A stretch of DNA of 39,208 nucleotides from contig NZ_JAGGLI010000028.1 of NCBI RefSeq assembly GCF_017874355.1, positions 1 through 39,208 on the forward strand, in the 5' to 3' direction. The notes beneath the pieces are model-generated. The model did not search any database and was not told where the DNA came from. It saw only the letters and a list, made by a program, of their open reading frames with translations. The stretch comes from Acetoanaerobium pronyense (lineage in GTDB: Bacteria > Bacillota > Clostridia > Peptostreptococcales > Filifactoraceae). Made by a program: the position numbers and the translations under genes. Numbering within the stretch: position 1 is the first letter of the stretch; the number at the start of each line of letters is the position of its first letter. Of the stretch, positions 8,241 through 15,464 are shown piece after piece.

Positions 8241-9131
8241 TTAGCAAAAGCCCCGTTTGCTCGATTTGACAAACCTTATAAACTCGTTTTCTTCTGAAGT
8301 AAGATCTCCATTTTTTCTATATGCAATATGATAGTCAGCACTTAACTTTATTCCTTCTATTTCTATCTCCTGTACTGTTTTCATTTTTAGTTCTCTTAAA
8401 ACCGAAAACTTTGGTATGAACGCAGCTCCCTTACCAGAGGTCACAGAAGTTTTGATTGCCTCATTTGAGTTTAGCTCAAATATCACAGTAAGATCATCAA
8501 GATTCATTCCAGATTTTTCTAGTTCATCCTTGATAATACGCCTTGTTCCTGAGCCTTCTTCTCTCATTATAAGAGGAAGTCTTTTTAACTCCTCAAGAGT
8601 TATTTTATCCTTCATAAGAGGCATAGATGTAATTAAGATAATATCATCAGATACTATTTTTTCAAAGACAAGCTCGGTTTCATTTGATCTATATTGAGTA
8701 ATACCAAGGTCCACAGAGCTGTTTAGAAGATCGTTTATCACCTCTGTAGTGTTTTCTACTTCAAGGCTCAAATTCAAATCTTTATTGTCCTGTTTAAATA
8801 GGTAAATACTGCAAGGAAGAGAGTACTCTCCTATAGCCTTGCAGGAGCCTATTATAAGCTGTTTTTTATTGGTTTTAAGATTATCTAAATCTCTTGTTAT
8901 ATTGTCATTTAAAGATAGAATCGTATTTGCATAATCAAACAATATTTTTCCAGCTTCAGTTATTTGCACACCCTTATTGCTTCTTATAAGAAGATTCACT
9001 CCTAGATCTTTTTCAAGAGCTTGAAGCTGCATACTTAGTCCCGGCTGTGTCATATGAAGCTGCTTTGCGGCCTTTGATATACTGTTATTTGTTACTGTAA
9101 TATAAAAAGATTTGAGATACTCTAGATTCAT
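8241..9131 (-). CDS. LysR-type transcriptional regulator of the sulfur locus
   Basis: A 296-residue LysR-family regulator. The N-terminal winged helix-turn-helix spans about residues 1-60 (SISKAAKQLHMTQPGLSMQL is the recognition region). The effector-binding domain follows from about residue 90. LysR proteins of this size often act as activators that respond to a small metabolite; relatives such as CysB and CysL/YwfK control sulfur genes. It sits between the two arms of the sulfur locus, so it is the obvious candidate regulator. Two ATAA-N7-TTAT sites at the head of the leftward arm support this. GGTGG lies 7 bp upstream of the ATG. Confidence 0.88.
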   Translation of the reverse strand: MNLEYLKSFYITVTNNSISKAAKQLHMTQPGLSMQLQALEKDLGVNLLIRSNKGVQITEAGKILFDYANTILSLNDNITRDLDNLKTNKKQLIIGSCKAIGEYSLPCSIYLFKQDNKDLNLSLEVENTTEVINDLLNSSVDLGITQYRSNETELVFEKIVSDDIILITSMPLMKDKITLEELKRLPLIMREEGSGTRRIIKDELEKSGMNLDDLTVIFELNSNEAIKTSVTSGKGAAFIPKFSVLRELKMKTVQEIEIEGIKLSADYHIAYRKNGDLTSEENEFIRFVKSSKRGFC

Positions 9132-9189
9132 CTTTAACCACCCGATTAATTATTTATATAATCCATTACTAATTTCAATACTTAAGGAT

Positions 9190-9212
9190 ATTATATCATA
9201 TAAAACCCTTAT
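9190..9212 (-). promoter_or_regulatory. lysR-type gene promoter with a motif shared with the leftward arm
   Basis: On the minus strand a TATAAT (9190-9195) lies 59 bp upstream of the lysR ATG with no good -35. In the -35/spacer zone the plus strand reads AACCCTTAT (9204-9212), preceded by ATAA. The same 9-mer occurs upstream of the oxidoreductase operon at 14492-14500 (minus strand). Autoregulation is a reasonable inference. Confidence 0.4.
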
Positions 9213-9257
9213 GTATAAATATCCATATGCAAATCTTTCCAAATTACTTATAATTCC

Positions 9258-9296
9258 AAAATAATAAATCCCAGAAGAATCCAGGATTTATTATTT
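9258..9296 (-). terminator. Terminator of the leftward sulfur operon
   Basis: A 13-bp perfect stem joins AAATAATAAATCC (9258-9270) and GGATTTATTATTT (9284-9296), just downstream of the CDP-alcohol phosphatidyltransferase gene. The T-tract on the minus strand is interrupted, so strength is moderate. Confidence 0.65.
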
Positions 9297-9309
9297 AAAA
9301 AATATATTG

Positions 9310-9912
9310 CTATTTTTTTGCATCAATTAATTTAAATATCTTCTTTGCTTCTACCATTCTTTGAATAGCTGTATAACATACAATCATACTAAATATATAT
9401 GCAAATAAAACTATATGGGATTTGAATAAAATCATTAGAGTAAATAGTAAAAATCCTTCTGTCCTCTCGGCCAAACCGGCTTGGTATCTAAATGACTTTA
9501 CTCCATTATTTGCAGATAGCGCTCCCACTGTCAAAAATACAGTCATAGAAAAGATTATGGAGCTACAAAGAAGTATTAATGGAAGTCCAGCTTCTGGATT
9601 TATTAAAAACATGGAAATTATAAGTCCAATTTCTACAAGTCTATCAAAGGTCACATCCATAAGACATCCAAATAAGCTAGTTGCATTCATTTTTCTAGCC
9701 ATAGCTCCATCTACTGCATCAAGAGCTCCTGATATCCACAGGAGTATTACCGCTAATACTTCTTGTCCTGTAAGATATGCTACCGATGCACTTAAACCTA
9801 TCATAAAGCTTATCACGGTAACATTATTTGGACTAAGCCCTATAGAAATAAGAGATTTCCCCATCAAATTTATTGTAGGATCAGCTATTTTTCTTCCATA
9901 TGTGTCTAACAT
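9310..9912 (-). CDS. YnjF-like CDP-alcohol phosphatidyltransferase family protein
   Basis: A 200-residue membrane enzyme with about six hydrophobic segments. The family signature D-G-x2-A-R-x8-G-x3-D-x3-D is exact: DGAMAR, eight residues, G, then two aspartates spaced by three (about residues 67-90). These residues bind the CDP-lipid and metal in characterised members, which join a CDP-linked lipid to an alcohol. The acceptor cannot be told from sequence. E. coli YnjF, the closest functional analogue by context, is also encoded next to a ynjBCD importer and the YnjE rhodanese. It is 49 bp downstream of the TVP38-like gene on the same strand; AGGGAGAA precedes the start. Confidence 0.82.
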   Translation of the reverse strand: MLDTYGRKIADPTINLMGKSLISIGLSPNNVTVISFMIGLSASVAYLTGQEVLAVILLWISGALDAVDGAMARKMNATSLFGCLMDVTFDRLVEIGLIISMFLINPEAGLPLILLCSSIIFSMTVFLTVGALSANNGVKSFRYQAGLAERTEGFLLFTLMILFKSHIVLFAYIFSMIVCYTAIQRMVEAKKIFKLIDAKK

Positions 9913-9961
9913 TTATATTCTCCCTATAACTAAAACTTTTAACTAATCTAAAAATTTCTCC

Positions 9962-10648
9962 TTATGCTGCTTCTATTCCTTTTTTCTTTTTAAGATATCC
10001 TGGAATTAGACTTACAGCTACAAAGAATATTGCACCTATTGCAAGATACATCATTATCTGTGCAGGACTTTCTCCAGCTACTATTGCTCCACTCATAAAT
10101 GTAAATGCAAATGCTCCTGGTGCCATGCAAATAAATGAAACTACAAAGAAAGTAACTATGTTTATCTTAGTAAGTCCGTATGCATAATTTTGAATGTTGT
10201 AAGGAAATACTGGAACAAGTCTTGTTATCATAAGCATTCTCCATCCTTGCTTTTCAACACCTTCGTCTATTTTTTTGAAAGCTGGATTTGTCTGAGCCCA
10301 TCCTTCAACCATTGATCTTGCAGCATATCTAGCAACAAAACATGCAGCTGTAGCTCCAAGTGTAGCTCCTGTAAGAGCCCATAGCCCTCCCATTATAGGT
10401 CCAAAAGCTATTCCTGCAAGAAGAGCTATTGGAAGTCCTGGCAGGAAGAACAGAGCAGCTGCTACATATATACCTATATAAACAACTGGTCCAAGAGCGC
10501 CAAATCCTTCTATCCATACTTTAAGCTTTTGCATATTTTCTATGCTTACCATTTCAAATATTCCCATTCTATATAAAACAGCTATTATAGCAACTATAGC
10601 AACTAGTACTATTATTAGCTTGGTTTTGTCATTCTTTTTTGCCGCCAT
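9962..10648 (-). CDS. TVP38/TMEM64 (VTT domain) membrane protein, YdjZ/YdjX-like
   Basis: A 228-residue membrane protein of the TVP38/DedA-like (VTT) superfamily, whose members include lipid scramblases and putative flippases. Landmarks are FFLPGLPIALLAGIAFG near residues 67-83 (the re-entrant 'LPG' region), a small-residue-rich helix with GATLGATAACFVARY, and ITRLVPVFPYNIQNYAYG near 140, the family's second re-entrant element. Two such genes (ydjX, ydjZ) are in the E. coli ydjXYZ-ynjABCDEF cluster. It is followed by the YnjF-like enzyme. A terminator separates it from the upstream rhodanese gene, so it may have its own start of transcription or depend on read-through. GGAGG lies 8 bp upstream. 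Confidence 0.82.
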   Translation of the reverse strand: MAAKKNDKTKLIIVLVAIVAIIAVLYRMGIFEMVSIENMQKLKVWIEGFGALGPVVYIGIYVAAALFFLPGLPIALLAGIAFGPIMGGLWALTGATLGATAACFVARYAARSMVEGWAQTNPAFKKIDEGVEKQGWRMLMITRLVPVFPYNIQNYAYGLTKINIVTFFVVSFICMAPGAFAFTFMSGAIVAGESPAQIMMYLAIGAIFFVAVSLIPGYLKKKKGIEAA

Positions 10649-10702
10649 ATTATAACCTCCATTATTAAGCTTCTCAAATATAATTCCATAAAAAGTATTT
10701 TG

Positions 10703-10738
10703 AAAAATAGAATCAGAGAACTCTCTGATTCTATTTTT
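10703..10738. terminator. Hairpin terminator between rhodanese and TVP38-like genes
   Basis: A 17-bp perfect inverted repeat runs from AAAAATAGAATCAGAGA (10703-10719) to its complement (10722-10738) with a minimal loop and A/T runs on both sides. It should cut or reduce transcription from the upstream genes into 9962-10648. Confidence 0.7.
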
Positions 10739-10826
10739 TGTTTTGATTAAATTTATTGTCCTTATTTTACTCTTTTATTTCTAATAATGTGATATTTATT
10801 AACTAGGAAGCTTTGTTATTTAAAGA

Positions 10827-11789
10827 TTAAAGGTCTCCCATTTCTACTGGCATATCTTCGTTAAATGACCACTCTATCCAAGAACCGTCATAGTTCATTA
10901 CGTTTTCGTATCCAAGAAGCTCAGAAAGCACGAAAGTTGTTTGAGCAGATCTAACTCCTGATTGGCAGTAAGGAATTATTATCTTGTCTGAAGTAACTCC
11001 TTGTGCTTCATAAAGAGCTCTTAACTCTTCAGCAGTCTTGAAAGTCTTATCTTCGTTCATGTTTTCTTTAAACTCTATCCATACTGAGTTTGGTATTCTT
11101 CCTGGTCTAAATGCACCCTTAAGTGTAGTAGCTCCAGTAGCTTCATCAAGAGATCTAGTATCAACTATAACATATTTGTCATCATCTATTGCAGCAAGCA
11201 CTGTAGCCATGTCTGCAAGAAGCTCTGGTCTTTCAGCTCCTGTAAATTCAAATGTTTTCTCTGTTACAGATGGAGAAGTCATCTGAGTTGGAAGACCTGC
11301 AGCTTTCCAAGCATCTAATCCTCCATCTATTACTTTAACATTATCATGTCCATACATCTTTACTTGCCAGAAAAATCTATATGGATCGTGGTTGTCTTTA
11401 GTTCCCATTATAAGGATTGTAGAGTCCTTGTCTGCCCCTAATCTTCCTAGAAGAGCAGCCATTTCTTCTCTTGTATTGCTCATTCCACCATATTCATAAG
11501 TTCCTTCTGCTGCTGAGTAATCTGGTCTCCAAGCATTTGCAAACCCTTCAGCGTGCCCAAGCTTGTAATCCACTGGATCGCTTATGTCTATAAGAGCTAT
11601 ATTTCCACCTGCATCTATCATTGCCTTTGCATCAAGTGCACTTACGATATGCTCATCATTTGCATATGCAGTATATTTAGTTTGTTGCTCCTGAAGCTCT
11701 TCCTCTGATTTTTGCTCTACCTGTGAACACCCAACTACTGAAAACAGCATAAGTGAAGATAGTGCAAGTGCTGCTAATTTCTTTTTCAT
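10827..11789 (-). CDS. YnjE-like extracellular thiosulfate sulfurtransferase (lipoprotein, two rhodanese domains)
   Basis: A 320-residue sulfurtransferase. A signal peptide ends with the lipobox SVVGC, so the enzyme is lipid-anchored outside the cell. Two rhodanese domains follow. The first (about 45-165) lacks a catalytic cysteine, having MGTKDN where the active loop should be. The second (about 180-310) has the active-site loop CQSGVR, with the cysteine 45 residues from the C-terminus. This is the classic inactive/active pair. E. coli YnjE is likewise exported and lies in the same gene cluster. The start at 11789 is chosen because AGGAGG lies 9 bp upstream; the longer reading from 11819 has no usable ribosome site. 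Confidence 0.87.
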   Translation of the reverse strand: MKKKLAALALSSLMLFSVVGCSQVEQKSEEELQEQQTKYTAYANDEHIVSALDAKAMIDAGGNIALIDISDPVDYKLGHAEGFANAWRPDYSAAEGTYEYGGMSNTREEMAALLGRLGADKDSTILIMGTKDNHDPYRFFWQVKMYGHDNVKVIDGGLDAWKAAGLPTQMTSPSVTEKTFEFTGAERPELLADMATVLAAIDDDKYVIVDTRSLDEATGATTLKGAFRPGRIPNSVWIEFKENMNEDKTFKTAEELRALYEAQGVTSDKIIIPYCQSGVRSAQTTFVLSELLGYENVMNYDGSWIEWSFNEDMPVEMGDL

Positions 11790-11826
11790 TATGTACATCC
11801 TCCTTTTAATTAAAAACATTTTTTAT

Positions 11827-12597
11827 TTATCCTAAAACCTTTGCTATAGCTTTTTTAGACTTATATCTATTAGCCCACGAAGCTATAGGGCTTGAAGGAA
11901 CTACTGGAAACTCTGAGTTTGAAGTCCATACTGGTCCAAATACTAGGTCTAGTATATGAACTGACTTCTTACCACCTTTAACCATTGACTCTCTACATGC
12001 AGCGCAGTAAGTAACCATATAATCTGACTTTACTTCTGCTGTTCTTGCCTCCATTATCTTTTTTGCAAGCTCTGGATTTGCAGGAACTACCATTCCACCG
12101 AATCCACAGCATTTAGCAGTAGCCTTTGTATGTGGTGGTTCTTCTGTCTTATATCCAAGTTCGTTGATTATCCATCTTATTCCTTCGTGGATAGAGTGTC
12201 TATCTCTAGTAGAGCAAGAATCATGTATTGCAAATGTGATATCGCTTCCTTTTCCTTTTCCAATTACTTCCTTTGGAAGTCCTATCTGAGGTATTAGCTC
12301 CCAAAGTGAAGTAACCTTTTGATTTGGGCTATACTCTGACATTGTAAGGAAACAGGACTGACAGGCAACTATAATCTCTTCTGCTCCTAGTCTATCTATC
12401 TCAGCTTGAAGCTCGCCATATCTTTCTTTGAATTTTTCGGATTGTCCTAGAGCTTTTGTTGGCTTTCCACAGCATTTTAGTATTGCACCTGTGCCTGGAA
12501 GCTTGTCTCTAAGAAATGAAAGTGTTGCCTCTACCGCCTGCGGATTATATGATGGCAGGGAACATCCTGGTATAAATACTCTTTTAGTATTAGACAT
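11827..12597 (-). CDS. HdrB-like CCG-domain Fe-S protein
   Basis: A 256-residue cytoplasmic protein with two CCG-type cysteine motifs, like subunit B of heterodisulfide reductase and related proteins (LutA, GlpC). The first includes GCSLPSY (Cys12), LKCCGKPT (42-43) and CQSCFLTM; the second includes ATAKCCGFGGMV and TYCAACRESM. In HdrB such motifs bind noncubane [4Fe-4S] clusters that reduce disulfides. It lies 14 bp downstream of the GltD-like oxidoreductase gene, so the two probably form a complex that passes electrons from NAD(P)H to a disulfide, persulfide or polysulfide substrate. That substrate is inference. GAGAGGGG precedes the ATG. It ends 37 bp before the rhodanese start. Confidence 0.83.
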   Translation of the reverse strand: MSNTKRVFIPGCSLPSYNPQAVEATLSFLRDKLPGTGAILKCCGKPTKALGQSEKFKERYGELQAEIDRLGAEEIIVACQSCFLTMSEYSPNQKVTSLWELIPQIGLPKEVIGKGKGSDITFAIHDSCSTRDRHSIHEGIRWIINELGYKTEEPPHTKATAKCCGFGGMVVPANPELAKKIMEARTAEVKSDYMVTYCAACRESMVKGGKKSVHILDLVFGPVWTSNSEFPVVPSSPIASWANRYKSKKAIAKVLG

Positions 12598-12611
12598 TTT
12601 ATTTCCCCTCT

Positions 12612-14408
12612 CTATTTTTTAGCTCTTCTAACTATATTAAATATCTTTGAGAATCCTAGAAGCTGGTGCATCTCTATTGCCTTATGACCCTTCATAGGAG
12701 ATTTTCCTTTGTTTGCCTTAATCATTTCAAGTCTCATGTCCATAAACGAACTGCTTATTTTAAAGTCTTTTGGACATTCTAGAGTACACTGGTTACACAT
12801 ATTACATGAATATGGTATTATAGGGTCTATTTCTCCAGTTGCAATAACCTTCTCGAATATTTCCTTTGGACACTCGCAAAACTCGTTTAGCATTACGCAT
12901 TCTTTCATGCATAGTTTACATTCGCATGAAAGACATCTAGAAGCCTCTTTTTTAGCATCCTCTGGTGTAAGCCCTAGGTCTACTTCAACAAATGACTTGA
13001 TTCTTTCTTTAGGGTCAAGCTGCTTTGTCTTTATTCTTGGAAGATCTTCTGTACCTTCTTTTATTTCTGTCTCTAGCTTAGTCTCATATCCTCTTTCCTC
13101 AGCGAAGTTTCTTCCCTCTTTAAGGTCTTGCCCTTTAAGGAAACGATTTACAGATGTAGATGCCTGTCTTGCTGAAGCCATAGCCTCTATTACTATTACA
13201 GAACCGTTAACCACTGCATCTCCACATACAAATACATTTGGCTTTGATGTCTGAAGAGTATCTGTACAAGCTACAAATCTTCCACCTCTTGTGGTTTCAA
13301 GACCATCTACAAAATGACTTTCAACAGCCTGTCCAACTGCAAATACAAATGTATCTACATCAAGAACCTTTTTTGAGTTTTCATCATACTGAGGGTTAAA
13401 GTTTCCATCTTTATCAAATATAGAAGTACATTTCTTTATTTCATAGCCGCTAACTTTTCCGTCTTTAGATATGATTTGCTCAGAGCCGTATCCTGCGTGA
13501 ACCTTCACACCTTCTTCTATCGCCTCTTCAACTTCCCAGTCATGAGCCGGCATCTTGCCCATTTCTTCAAGACATACAAGGTGTACTTCCTGAGCTCCTA
13601 CTCTCGCAGCACTTCTTGCAACGTCTATAGCAACGTTTCCTCCACCAAGTACAGCTACCTTTTTCTTAAGACCTTTAAAGTTTCTAGTAAGGCTTACTTC
13701 TTTTAGGAATTCAACTGCATCATATACTCCATCTGCATCTGTTCCTTTAAAAGGTATTCTTACACCTTTATGTGCTCCATGAGCTAGTACTATAGCATCG
13801 AAGTCTTTTTCAAGCTGAGCCATAGTGATGTCTTTTCCTATTTCCACTCCAAGCTTTACGTTTACTCCAAGCTTCGTAAGATATGTATATTCAAAATCAA
13901 TTATGTTTCTTGGAAGTCTGTACTCAGGTATTCCAACCCTCATCATTCCACCAACAACATTTAGCTTTTCAAATACAGTTACTTCATGACCTTCTTTTCT
14001 AAGGTCGATTGCAGCTTGTCCACCTGCAGGACCCGCTCCGATTATAGCAACTTTTTTTCCTGTTGAAGGCTTAGTATTTAAATCCCATTTTTCTTCTTTG
14101 TCGTGTTTGTCAGCAACATATCTTTTAAGAGAAGCAATCGCCATTGGTTGATTGTACTCAGTGCCCCTCTTGCAACTATCCTCACACGGATGGGCACATA
14201 TTCTACCTAGTGTAGCTGGCAGGAAAAGCTTTTCTCTTATCAAACCAAGAGCCTCTTCTTCTTTTCCTTCCCCAATTAGGTTGACATATCCTCTTATATC
14301 CGTGTGCATAGGACAGGCCGATTGGCAATAAGGTGCGTCTTGACCCATACATCCGTCAGCTATCTCTTGCATCTTTGCAAGAACATTACTTGGATAATTT
14401 ATCTTCAT
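12612..14408 (-). CDS. GltD-like FAD/NAD(P) oxidoreductase with N- and C-terminal Fe-S domains
   Basis: A 598-residue flavoprotein of the glutamate synthase small-subunit type. The N-terminal cysteine domain (1-100) has CMGQDAPYCQSACPMHTDIR and GRICAHPCEDSCKRG. An FAD-binding GAGPAGGQAA motif is at about 123-132, and an NAD(P)-binding GGGNVAIDVARSA near 250. The C-terminal quarter carries a ferredoxin-like array (CLSCECKLC, CECPKE, CNMCNQCTLECPKDF). The C-terminal ferredoxin part goes beyond plain GltD and resembles subunits that pair with HdrB-type proteins. It is the first gene of the leftward arm, with GAGGAGG 9 bp before the ATG. No glutamate synthase large subunit is nearby, so amino-acid synthesis is unlikely. 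Confidence 0.85.
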   Translation of the reverse strand: MKINYPSNVLAKMQEIADGCMGQDAPYCQSACPMHTDIRGYVNLIGEGKEEEALGLIREKLFLPATLGRICAHPCEDSCKRGTEYNQPMAIASLKRYVADKHDKEEKWDLNTKPSTGKKVAIIGAGPAGGQAAIDLRKEGHEVTVFEKLNVVGGMMRVGIPEYRLPRNIIDFEYTYLTKLGVNVKLGVEIGKDITMAQLEKDFDAIVLAHGAHKGVRIPFKGTDADGVYDAVEFLKEVSLTRNFKGLKKKVAVLGGGNVAIDVARSAARVGAQEVHLVCLEEMGKMPAHDWEVEEAIEEGVKVHAGYGSEQIISKDGKVSGYEIKKCTSIFDKDGNFNPQYDENSKKVLDVDTFVFAVGQAVESHFVDGLETTRGGRFVACTDTLQTSKPNVFVCGDAVVNGSVIVIEAMASARQASTSVNRFLKGQDLKEGRNFAEERGYETKLETEIKEGTEDLPRIKTKQLDPKERIKSFVEVDLGLTPEDAKKEASRCLSCECKLCMKECVMLNEFCECPKEIFEKVIATGEIDPIIPYSCNMCNQCTLECPKDFKISSSFMDMRLEMIKANKGKSPMKGHKAIEMHQLLGFSKIFNIVRRAKK

Positions 14409-14462
14409 TTAGAATACCTCCTCAAGTAATTCGTTAAGTAAATATCTATCATTCATATATCT

Positions 14463-14527
14463 ATTATATATAATTCAACGTTATGGATATAATAAGGGTT
14501 TATTATATAGAATAAGCATTGCTTATT
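14463..14527 (-). promoter_or_regulatory. Activator-type promoter with two ATAA-N7-TTAT LysR-type sites
   Basis: On the minus strand a TATAAT (14463-14468) has only TATATC at the -35 position, so an activator is expected. Upstream are two dyads of the form ATAA-N7-TTAT, at 14492-14506 and 14512-14526. Their centres are 20 bp apart, about -43 and -63 from the predicted start near 14456. The distal one is part of the longer palindrome AATAAGCATTGCTTATT (14511-14527). Such a pair is the usual arrangement for a LysR-type activator; B. subtilis CcpC recognises the same ATAA-N7-TTAT form. Confidence 0.62.
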
Positions 14528-14570
14528 GATAAATATTTTTTTAACAAATAGCTTAATTTTTCAGATTTTT

Positions 14571-14598
14571 TTGATAAATCAAAAAAAACGTGTATAAT
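14571..14598 (+). promoter_or_regulatory. Promoter of the metallo-hydrolase gene
   Basis: TTGATA (14571-14576), 16 bp, then TATAAT (14593-14598). The -35 lies inside a dyad, TTTTTTGATAAATCAAAAAA (about 14567-14586), which could be an operator. Transcription would start near 14605. Confidence 0.5.
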
Positions 14599-14687
14599 AT
14601 TATATGTAAGATAATGAAATTAGCAATTTATAGAAATAAATAGTTTGTAATAATCAGTTTATGGAATCAAAGGAGGGCTTTTATAAT

Positions 14688-15362
14688 ATGAAGCTAATAT
14701 ATCTTGGACACTCTGCTTTTTTAATTGAAACAGAAAATATCAATATAATAATCGATCCATTTATAAAGGATAATCCTCTTTGTAAGACTGAAATTTCAAA
14801 CCTTCCTAAAATACATTATATTCTAGTAACTCATGGCCACTCAGACCATCTGGGTGATACTGTGGAAATAGCTAGAAAGTTTGGATCTTATGTAATATGT
14901 AATTTCGAGATAGCTCAGTATCTTGATAAATACAATATAAAATGCCATCCAATGCATATTGGAGGACGAAAAGTATTTGATTTTGGAAAAATAAAAATGA
15001 CCCCTGCAATTCACGGTTCATCAATAACTGAAAGTACGCATATACTCTACGCTGGAGTGGCTTGTGGCTTTCTAATCGAAATAGGCGGTATTAAAATATA
15101 TCACGCTGGAGACACTGCTCTAACGTACGATATGAAACTTCTTGAGAAAGAACATATTGACTATGCACTTCTTCCAATTGGAGGAAACTTCACTATGGAT
15201 ATAGAAGACTCTATAGAGGCACTCTCTCTAATCAACCCTAAAAATGCAATACCTATGCACTATAATACTTTTGAACTTATAAAAGCCAATCCAAAAGAAT
15301 TTTCAAGTAGTATTTGCGATATAATTCATATAAGTCCAAATGAATCTATAGATATAACATAG
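14688..15362 (+). CDS. UPF0173-type metal-dependent hydrolase (metallo-beta-lactamase fold)
   Basis: A 224-residue soluble metallo-beta-lactamase-fold protein of the UPF0173/YtkL type. Metal-binding motifs are VTHGHSDHLGD near residue 52, a histidine in the IHGSS segment near 110, AGDTAL near 138 and MHYNTFE near 195. The family is widespread and its physiological substrate is not established. The start is placed at 14688 because AAAGGAGGG lies 10 bp upstream; the longer reading from 14661 puts that ribosome site inside the gene. It is a single-gene unit with its own promoter and a shared terminator. Confidence 0.85.
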   Translation: MKLIYLGHSAFLIETENINIIIDPFIKDNPLCKTEISNLPKIHYILVTHGHSDHLGDTVEIARKFGSYVICNFEIAQYLDKYNIKCHPMHIGGRKVFDFGKIKMTPAIHGSSITESTHILYAGVACGFLIEIGGIKIYHAGDTALTYDMKLLEKEHIDYALLPIGGNFTMDIEDSIEALSLINPKNAIPMHYNTFELIKANPKEFSSSICDIIHISPNESIDIT

Positions 15363-15393
15363 TATATAAAAAAATATTAAAATCATAAAATAA

Positions 15394-15454
15394 AAAAATC
15401 CTATCTTTAGTATAGTAAAATTTTCTTTACTATGCTAAGTAAGATAGGATTTTT
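15394..15454. terminator. Bidirectional terminator
   Basis: The arms AAAAATCCTATCTT (15394-15407) and AAGATAGGATTTTT (15441-15454) enclose an inner TAGTATAGTAAA/TTTACTATGCTA stem. A- and T-runs at both ends serve the convergent hydrolase and permease genes. Confidence 0.88.
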
Positions 15455-15464
15455 CATTAAATTT

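Noticed and set aside
9422-9946. 174-codon frame opposite the CDP-alcohol phosphatidyltransferase gene
   Set aside because: It is antisense to a gene with a perfect catalytic motif, has no ribosome site and no recognisable domain.
12709-13254. 181-codon frame opposite the GltD-like gene
   Set aside because: Antisense shadow of a clear flavoprotein; composition is that of a complemented coding strand.
12612-14408. Glutamate synthase small subunit (gltD) as a literal assignment
   Set aside because: No gltB is nearby, the protein has extra C-terminal ferredoxin cysteines, and it is coupled to an HdrB-like gene.
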